A stretch of 64,000 nt of DNA from UBA9620 sp965220695 (GTDB lineage: Bacteria > Acidobacteriota > Vicinamibacteria > Vicinamibacterales > UBA8438). Where the stretch lies: NCBI GenBank assembly GCA_965220695.1, contig OZ244838.1:1984001-2048000 (forward strand), written 5' to 3'. Below the pieces are notes generated by a model that was given only the letters and a program-made list of their open reading frames with translations, was not told the DNA's origin and ran no database searches. The position numbers and the translations under genes are program-made. Shown one piece after another: positions 58,352 through 64,000 of this stretch. Numbering within the stretch: position 1 is the first letter of the stretch; each line of letters starts with the position of its first letter.

Positions 58352-60472
58352 ATGAACGCTACCCACCCGGACTCGGGCGATACTCTTTCTCCACTGCTGC
58401 ATCCGATGTCGATCGCGATCATCGGCGCGTCTGACGATCCTGCGCGCATTGGCGGTCGGCCGCTGCTCTACACTCGCCAAGCCGGATTCGCCGGGCCCAT
58501 CTATCCGGTCAACCCGAACCGAGCAACCGTGCAGGGCCTCCCGGCGTTCGCCAGCATCGCCGACGCGCCGGAACCGATTGACACCGCCATTATCGCCGTC
58601 CCGGCGCCCGCCGTCGTCGAGACGGCCGAGCAGTGCGCGGAGGCCGGAGTCAGGGCGGCCATCATCTTCAGCGCCGGATTCGCCGAGATGGACGACGACG
58701 GACAGCGGCAACAGGCGGCGCTGGGCGCGATCGCGCGCCGGTCAGGCATGCGCATCGTCGGGCCGAACTGCCTCGGGGTCTACAACCCGGAACATGGCTT
58801 CTTCGGTACGTTCAGCACCACCATCGAAGCCTGTCGTCCGCGTACCGGGCGCGTGGGATTGGTCAGCCAGAGCGGCGCGTACGGCAGTCATCTGTCGCTG
58901 CTCGCGACGATGCGCGGCATCGGGATTCGATTCTGGGTCACGACCGGAAACGAATGCGACGTCGATGTGGCCGAAACCATCGGGTGGATGGCGGGTCATC
59001 CCGACGTCTCCGTGATCGTCGCCTATGCCGAGGGTATCCGTCACCGCGACCGCCTGTTCACCTCACTGGCGATCGCGCACGAGCGAGGCACACCGGTCAT
59101 CTTTCAGAAAGTGGGACGCACCGCGGTGGGCGCCGCCGCGGTCCAATCCCACACGGCGTCGCTGGCCGGAGCCGATGCCGTGTATGACGGCGTCTTCCGT
59201 CAGTTCGGGGTCTATCGCGCCCGTGATACCGAGGAAATGGTGGACATCGCCTATGCCGCCGCCTTCGGCACCTTCCCCGCGAGCCGCCGGATCGGCCTGA
59301 TGAGCATTTCCGGCGGCGTCGGTGTCCAGATGGCGGACGAGGCCGCGGAGCGCGGACTCGATGTGACGCCAATGAGCGACGCGGGGCAGGCCAGAATCAA
59401 GACGGTGCTGCCGTACGCATCGCCGCGCAACCCGGTCGATCTCACGGCGCAGGCCTTCAATCAGGTCGACCTGGTGCGGGTCAATCTCGAGGTGATGTTG
59501 GCGGAAGGCACCTATGACGCGATCGTCGCCTTCTTCACCTATGTCGCGGCCGCCAAGGGCATGGCGGCGCCGATCAGCGAGACCCTCCGCGCGGCACGCA
59601 CCACGCATCCGGACTGTCTCCTGATACTGTCGATCGTGGGTCCGCCCGAGATCGTCCGGCGCTACGAGGCAGCGGGCTGCCCGGTCTTCGAGGACCCGAC
59701 CCGCGCGGTGCGGGCGGTCGACGCGCTGTCCCGCTTCAGCGAGACCTTTGCGCGGCGCATCACCCCGCCGAACGGGGCCGCAGCGGCGACCGCGACGCTG
59801 CCGACTGCGCCGATCGGGGAGTCCGACGCCAAGGCCTTGCTGGCCGCGGCCGGAATACCGATGGTCGACGAACGATTCTGCGCCACCGCCGCCGAATCGG
59901 TGGCGGCGGCCGCCGCGCTCGGATTCCCGGTGGCGCTCAAGGTCGCGGCACCCGACATTCTGCACAAGACCGAACTGGGCGGCGTGGAGTTGAATCTCTC
60001 GACGGCCGACGAGGTCACCCGGGCCTTCGCCGCGGTCACCGGACGTGCTCGCCTCGCCCATGCCGACGCGCGCATCGACGGGGTGCTCGTCGCAAGAATG
60101 GTGAGCGGCGGTGTGGAGACGATCCTTGGAGTGCGGGACGACCCGACCTTCGGTCCGATCGTCCTGTTCGGACTCGGCGGCATCTTCGTCGAGACGCTGA
60201 AGGACGTCAGCATCCGGGTGGCGCCCATCGACGACACCGAGGCGCACCGGATGATGCGCGAACTACGGGGGTTCGCGCTTCTCGAGGGCGCCCGGGGACG
60301 CCCTCGTTGCGATCTCGACGCGGCCGCGGCCGCCATCGCCGCGCTGTCCCGTTTCGCCGCCGCGCACCGCGACCACCTGGACAGCGCGGAACTGAACCCG
60401 CTCGTCCTGCTGCCGGATGGACAGGGACTGGTCGCGCTCGATGCGTTGATCGTGCCGAAGACCGGGGCGTGA
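58352..60472 (+). CDS. acetate/acyl-CoA synthetase (ADP-forming), fused alpha-beta
   Basis: NDP-forming acyl-CoA synthetase of 706 residues combining the alpha part (CoA-binding MSIAIIGASDDPARIGGRPL; the succinyl-CoA-ligase-like LVSQSGAYGSHLSLL and SHTASLAGADAVYDGVFRQ) with the beta part, an ATP-grasp_5 domain (ALGFPVALKVAAPDILHKTELGGV, GLGGIFVETLKD). It could make ATP from acetyl- or propionyl-CoA, or activate short acids; phosphatase-type acetyltransferase fusions are not seen. Convergent with the Tes-like gene, 4 bp apart. Confidence 0.92.
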   Translation: MNATHPDSGDTLSPLLHPMSIAIIGASDDPARIGGRPLLYTRQAGFAGPIYPVNPNRATVQGLPAFASIADAPEPIDTAIIAVPAPAVVETAEQCAEAGVRAAIIFSAGFAEMDDDGQRQQAALGAIARRSGMRIVGPNCLGVYNPEHGFFGTFSTTIEACRPRTGRVGLVSQSGAYGSHLSLLATMRGIGIRFWVTTGNECDVDVAETIGWMAGHPDVSVIVAYAEGIRHRDRLFTSLAIAHERGTPVIFQKVGRTAVGAAAVQSHTASLAGADAVYDGVFRQFGVYRARDTEEMVDIAYAAAFGTFPASRRIGLMSISGGVGVQMADEAAERGLDVTPMSDAGQARIKTVLPYASPRNPVDLTAQAFNQVDLVRVNLEVMLAEGTYDAIVAFFTYVAAAKGMAAPISETLRAARTTHPDCLLILSIVGPPEIVRRYEAAGCPVFEDPTRAVRAVDALSRFSETFARRITPPNGAAAATATLPTAPIGESDAKALLAAAGIPMVDERFCATAAESVAAAAALGFPVALKVAAPDILHKTELGGVELNLSTADEVTRAFAAVTGRARLAHADARIDGVLVARMVSGGVETILGVRDDPTFGPIVLFGLGGIFVETLKDVSIRVAPIDDTEAHRMMRELRGFALLEGARGRPRCDLDAAAAAIAALSRFAAAHRDHLDSAELNPLVLLPDGQGLVALDALIVPKTGA

Positions 60473-60476
60473 AGGC

Positions 60477-62552
60477 CTACGCGCCTACACTCTCTCCCTG
60501 CTTCTTGCTGCCGCCGAGCCCCTGGATCTGAATGACACCGCTCTGCGCCGACTGCTCTTCCTTCAGGATGTGCTCCCGGTAGAGCGCGGCCATCCGCTCG
60601 TTCTCGGCCTTCTGTTTGGCGCGCGCTTCGAGTTTCTCCTGCCGCGCGTTCTTGGCGATACCCTGATCGTCGAGGTCGGTCTGGAGACCGGCGGCGACCG
60701 CCTCGGGGTCGAGCACGAGGCTGTGCTCGTCGCTGGTCAGCCCGACCTTCTTGCCGCCAGCGAAGATCTCATGTCGTCCGTGCTCGTCGTACCACTTGGT
60801 GAGCGTGGCCGTCATGTGCATCTTCTCGATGATGTTCCGCCATCCGATCCCCGTGTTGTACGCACAGAAGGAGATCTCCCCTTCCTGGGTCGCATACGGG
60901 ATGATGCAACGCTCGGTGCGGCGGAAATCGTAATTGAACAGATCCTGGAACCACATGCCGGCGATGAACAGGAAATTCCAGCGGTCGGACCGCCGCTGGA
61001 CGATGTCCTTCTCGGTCCGATCGCCGGTCACCTTGCCGTAGTCCTTCCCCGAGGCGCCGAACGTCTTGTCGAATTTCTGCACCAGATCCCACAGCTTGAA
61101 GTGCGTCGGCGACTTGAACGGGTCGTAGTTGCGAACCAGCGCCAGCGCCATCCCGAGCGTCGAGACGTTGCGGCTCCGCCCGCCATCATTGACCTGACCG
61201 AGGTCCTTGGCCAGTCGCTCGGCCTTGAGGAACGCGGTGACCGGCACCGACTCCTTCGTTTCCTTGTCGATCATCACCGCCATACCGATCCCGCAATTCG
61301 GGTGGCACCCGCAGTTGAGCTGCCCCCAGTCGGCCGAGGGCCCGTGGATGTAGTCGGCCGAGTCGGTGAAGGTGCCCATGAACGAGATCGGGAACCAGTC
61401 GCGCACCGGTTCGCCGATGCCGGTCTGGTTCTTCACGTCGTGGGCCAGATGCGACAGCGTGTACCGCTGGGCATGCCGGCGTTCATCGGTAATCTCTTCG
61501 TCGCGACCGGTGAACGACACCGGCTGGAACGACAGGAAGTTGATCTTCTTCGGGTTGTCGAGCGCGAACTGCACGACGCGGCCGACCTGCTCGTTGTTGA
61601 TCCCGTTGAGAATCGTGATGACCGGCACGATATCGACGCCGGCGCTGTGCAGGTTCTCGATCGCACGCAGCTTCACGTCGAACAGGTTGCCAACCAGCCG
61701 ATGCGAGTTGGCCGCGTTGCCAATGCCGTCAAACTGCAGATAGGCATACCGCAGCCCCGCGTCGGCCGCCGCGCGAGCGAATTCCGGGCTCTTGGCGAAC
61801 TCGATACCGTTCGTGGCCGCCTGCACGCTGTTGTAGCCAACCTTGCGGGCATAGCGCACCGCGTCGAGGAAGTAGGGCGAGATCGTCGGCTCTCCGCCGG
61901 AAAACTGCACCGACATCTGCCGTTTCGGTTTGATCGAGATTGCGTTGTCGAGCAGTGTCTTGATGTCGTCCCAGTCGAGCTCGTGGACGAACCCGACCTG
62001 GTTCGCGTCCATGAAGCACGGGTCGCACATCATGTTGCAGCGGTTGGTGAGGTCGATCGTCAACACCGAGCCGCGACCATACTTGATGGTGCTGCTGCCG
62101 TGGTTGTGCAGCTTTTCGTCGTTGTGCGCCCGCATGTCGCTTCCGGGAAACGACTCTTCCAGATGCTTGAAGAACTCGGTATCGATGGCCATCACGTCCT
62201 CGAAGCGGCCATGAATCGGGCAGTCCTTCACCATCATGATCTTTCCGTCGCGCTCGATGATGTTCGCCTTGATTTCACCGACTTTCTCATTCAGCAGGAT
62301 CTTGTAGTCCCGCTTGCCGTCGATGATCTCCTGCCGCGCTTCACGCACGCACTTCGGACACAGCGAATCGGTCTCGCGCGGCCAGCCCAGCGGCGGCTTC
62401 ACCTTCTCATGCGATTTCAGGAGCGGCTTGTCGGCCCAGGCCGGGGTGAACGATGGCCGCTGATTGAACCGGTTCAGAAAATCGAACGCCCGGAAACCGG
62501 CATCGGCCGCCAAGGTCACACCCTTCTCGACATATTTGATTGGCTTGTGCAT
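60477..62552 (-). CDS. Tes/MJ0619-like radical SAM protein (candidate membrane-spanning lipid synthase)
   Basis: A 691-residue radical SAM protein. The SAM cluster motif is Cys172-x3-Cys176-x2-Cys179 (CNMMCDPCFMDANQVGF), with FSGGEPTISPYF and QFDGIGN after it. Extra Cys sets are LCPKC (65, 68), DCPIHG (111), NCGCHPNC (414, 416, 420), RCIIPY (549) and FCAYN (563). N-terminal CPxC, CP-x-HG and the additional clusters match the archaeal tetraether lipid synthase (Tes, MJ0619-like) group, which joins lipid tails by C-C bonds. Bacterial homologues are linked to membrane-spanning lipids. A ~60-residue charged coiled-coil tail is unusual. ATG at 62552 chosen over 62621, whose extra 23 residues look non-coding. 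Substrate is inferred. Confidence 0.8.
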   Translation of the reverse strand: MHKPIKYVEKGVTLAADAGFRAFDFLNRFNQRPSFTPAWADKPLLKSHEKVKPPLGWPRETDSLCPKCVREARQEIIDGKRDYKILLNEKVGEIKANIIERDGKIMMVKDCPIHGRFEDVMAIDTEFFKHLEESFPGSDMRAHNDEKLHNHGSSTIKYGRGSVLTIDLTNRCNMMCDPCFMDANQVGFVHELDWDDIKTLLDNAISIKPKRQMSVQFSGGEPTISPYFLDAVRYARKVGYNSVQAATNGIEFAKSPEFARAAADAGLRYAYLQFDGIGNAANSHRLVGNLFDVKLRAIENLHSAGVDIVPVITILNGINNEQVGRVVQFALDNPKKINFLSFQPVSFTGRDEEITDERRHAQRYTLSHLAHDVKNQTGIGEPVRDWFPISFMGTFTDSADYIHGPSADWGQLNCGCHPNCGIGMAVMIDKETKESVPVTAFLKAERLAKDLGQVNDGGRSRNVSTLGMALALVRNYDPFKSPTHFKLWDLVQKFDKTFGASGKDYGKVTGDRTEKDIVQRRSDRWNFLFIAGMWFQDLFNYDFRRTERCIIPYATQEGEISFCAYNTGIGWRNIIEKMHMTATLTKWYDEHGRHEIFAGGKKVGLTSDEHSLVLDPEAVAAGLQTDLDDQGIAKNARQEKLEARAKQKAENERMAALYREHILKEEQSAQSGVIQIQGLGGSKKQGESVGA

Positions 62553-62709
62553 CGTTGACCCCGTTCTCTTCAGATTTATCGTGGAGCCGACGATAGCGCA
62601 GCGCTCTAGGAAATTCGCCAAACTTCCACTCAGGTGGCACTTCGCGGGGGTAAACGGGCATCTGGACGGGCTGTTCGGCGGGCACGACGGACGGGCGGCG
62701 CCGTATCGC

Positions 62710-63378
62710 TCAGGGCGTTCCAGACGCCGGCGCCGGGCGCGGGCCGGCCCCCTGCCGGAACGTCAGGTTGAAGCGCCCTTCGAGCTGCAGCTCAGGCGGT
62801 CCCGATCGCGGCAGCAGCGACGCGACGCCGTGATACCGCATCCGGCTTCGCCCACCGAACACGAACGCGTCTCCGGAGACCAGCGGCACCATGGTCTTTG
62901 GTTCCCTGCGGGTCAGCCCCCCGATGATGAACCTGGCAGTGTCGCCAAGCGACACCGACACGATCGGCACGCCTGTCTCGAGTGTGTCGGCACGTTCATC
63001 CTTGTCCTGATGCAACCCCATTTTCCCGTCTGTCCCATAGAAGTTGAGGATGCACACGTCGGGCGACAGCCTCATCCCGGCCGCGTCCGCCGCCCGGGAC
63101 GCCAGCACCGCCAGATCGGCGGGCAACGGCGGCGCCGGCCGACCATCATAGTCGCGGCGGGTCGGCTCATACCGGTAGGTGCGGGCGTTCCAGTGGTGTC
63201 CGAGGCAGACCATCCGCACTCGCATCTTCCCGCCGCCGCGCACCACGGGCACATACCAGCCGGCCGGACCGGCGCCGATCGCGCGGCAGCGCGCTGCAAG
63301 CACGCACTGTTCCTGTAGTGAAAGAAACTCCGGCAGATGCACGGCGTCCGGATAGACCTCGTGCGCAAAAGTGGCCAT
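62710..63378 (-). CDS. AlkB-like 2-oxoglutarate Fe(II) dioxygenase
   Basis: Oxidative demethylase of 222 residues, probably repairing 1-methyladenine and 3-methylcytosine in DNA or RNA. Iron ligands are His123 and Asp125 in LHQDKDE and His183 in MRYHGVA. The 2-oxoglutarate clamp RxNxTFR is Arg202 to Arg208 (RFNLTFR). The NFYGTDGKMGLHQD block is typical of the AlkB group. ATG at 63378 is used; a TAGGGT box stands 7 nt before it. It is divergent from the FAD oxidase gene with a 51-bp gap. Confidence 0.92.
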   Translation of the reverse strand: MATFAHEVYPDAVHLPEFLSLQEQCVLAARCRAIGAGPAGWYVPVVRGGGKMRVRMVCLGHHWNARTYRYEPTRRDYDGRPAPPLPADLAVLASRAADAAGMRLSPDVCILNFYGTDGKMGLHQDKDERADTLETGVPIVSVSLGDTARFIIGGLTRREPKTMVPLVSGDAFVFGGRSRMRYHGVASLLPRSGPPELQLEGRFNLTFRQGAGPRPAPASGTP

Positions 63379-63429
63379 CGATGCTACCCTACTCGAACGG
63401 TCCGGAATACTACGCAATTGTTGCAGAGG

Positions 63430-64000
63430 ATGTCTCGCTTCTCGGATGTTCTCGTCGTCGGTGCTGGCGTCTTCGGCGCCTGGATTGCACTGCAGTTGCG
63501 CCGCACAGGGCGGTCGGTCATCCTGGCCGATTCGTTCGGGTCCGGCAACACGCGCTCGAGCTCGAGTGGCGCGACCCGCGTCATGCGGGTCGGGTACGGC
63601 GCCGAAATGCTCTACTCGCGCTGGGCGCAGCGCTCGTTCTACGCCTGGCAACGGCTGTTTCGCGACTGGCGCCAGGAACTGTTCACACGCACCGGCGTAC
63701 TCTGGATGACGCGAACCGACGACCCGGCCTCCAATGCGACCATCGACATCCTGACCCGGCTGCACGTCCCGTTCGATATCCTCGACCGGGTCGAACTGCA
63801 GCGGCGATACCCCCAGTTTCGTTTCGGTCTCGTCGACCGTGGCGTGCTCGAACAGGGAGCCGGAGTGATTCTGGCCCGGCGCGCCGTCCAGATGGTCGTG
63901 CGGCAAGCGATCAAGCAGAGCGTCGACTACCGGGTCACGGCGGTGAGCGCACCAACCGGGCGCGGTCGGGTCGCGAGCGTCGTGACGAGCGACGGCGACA
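63430..64000 (+). CDS. FAD-dependent oxidase, DAO/MTOX family (3' truncated by window edge)
   Basis: First 190 residues of a glycine-oxidase/sarcosine-oxidase-like flavoprotein. The dinucleotide-binding motif is VLVVGAGVFGAWIALQL, then an acidic residue (LADSF), then the flavin-contacting SSGATRVMRVGYG, where the family commonly has S-H-G-x-T-R. The ATG at 63430 directly follows AGAGG. Substrate (N-methyl amino acid, proline-like or other) cannot be told from this part. The frame is open at the window end. Confidence 0.85.
   Translation, partial: MSRFSDVLVVGAGVFGAWIALQLRRTGRSVILADSFGSGNTRSSSSGATRVMRVGYGAEMLYSRWAQRSFYAWQRLFRDWRQELFTRTGVLWMTRTDDPASNATIDILTRLHVPFDILDRVELQRRYPQFRFGLVDRGVLEQGAGVILARRAVQMVVRQAIKQSVDYRVTAVSAPTGRGRVASVVTSDGD

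Noticed and set aside
1..64000. CRISPR array, prophage, insertion sequence or rRNA operon
   Set aside because: No regularly spaced repeats, cas genes, integrase, transposase or rRNA sequence were found.

Overview
The window is high-GC bacterial chromosome, densely packed and without phage, transposase, CRISPR or rRNA. The gene content fits an Acidobacteriota of the Vicinamibacteria type. It has several secreted PQQ quinoproteins with c-type cytochromes, a VWA-domain protein with the N-terminal pattern common in Acidobacteria, a PAP2 phosphatase beside a TonB-receptor-like barrel, DUF3179 and DUF4159 proteins, and a Tes-like radical SAM enzyme. This placement is inferred from protein families, not from a marker-gene tree.

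Layout. (1) 0-11 kb is a periplasmic redox region: a truncated quinoprotein, a dihaem cytochrome c, a PQQ alcohol dehydrogenase with a lanthanide-type Asp pair, a DUF4159 protein, a cytochrome-copper monooxygenase, a thioredoxin-like protein, a small lipoprotein and a second quinoprotein. (2) 11-20.7 kb is mixed: an M48 protease, a TonB-type barrel with PAP2, hisC, a 2H phosphoesterase, a CMD-family lipoprotein, VKOR, a frameshifted small membrane gene and a cytochrome c. (3) 20.7-28.8 kb carries transport and envelope genes: CLC with a PDZ pseudo-protease, a DASS symporter, tatA, a selenocysteine-type peroxiredoxin, DUF3179, hpt and tRNA-Val. (4) 28.8-46.6 kb is mainly housekeeping: YtxH, uvrB, VWA, DHH phosphoesterase, greA with a pseudo-patatin, SpoU methylase, rarA, mutL, ppdK, glyS and glyQ. 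(5) 46.6-57.4 kb holds recO, mgtE, era, a CBS/HlyC protein, ybeY, phoH, aspS, hisS and moaA; recO/era/HlyC/ybeY/phoH is a familiar conserved neighbourhood. (6) 57.4-64 kb has a DUF3052 fusion, an ADP-forming acyl-CoA synthetase, the Tes-like radical SAM enzyme, AlkB and a truncated FAD oxidase.

How the genes work together. The quinoproteins would oxidise alcohols or sugars in the periplasm and pass electrons to the cytochromes c. Thioredoxin-like protein, VKOR and the exported Sec-peroxiredoxin would handle thiol and peroxide chemistry in the same compartment. The Tes-like enzyme is a candidate for making membrane-spanning lipids.

The strongest unusual signals are these: a peroxiredoxin whose catalytic position is an in-frame UGA followed by a SECIS-like hairpin; the Tes-like radical SAM protein; a family of ~180-bp inverted-repeat elements whose CTAG ends supply stop codons of flanking genes; apparent leaderless promoters (-10 box exactly 7 nt before ATG); and two genes best explained by CTG starts.
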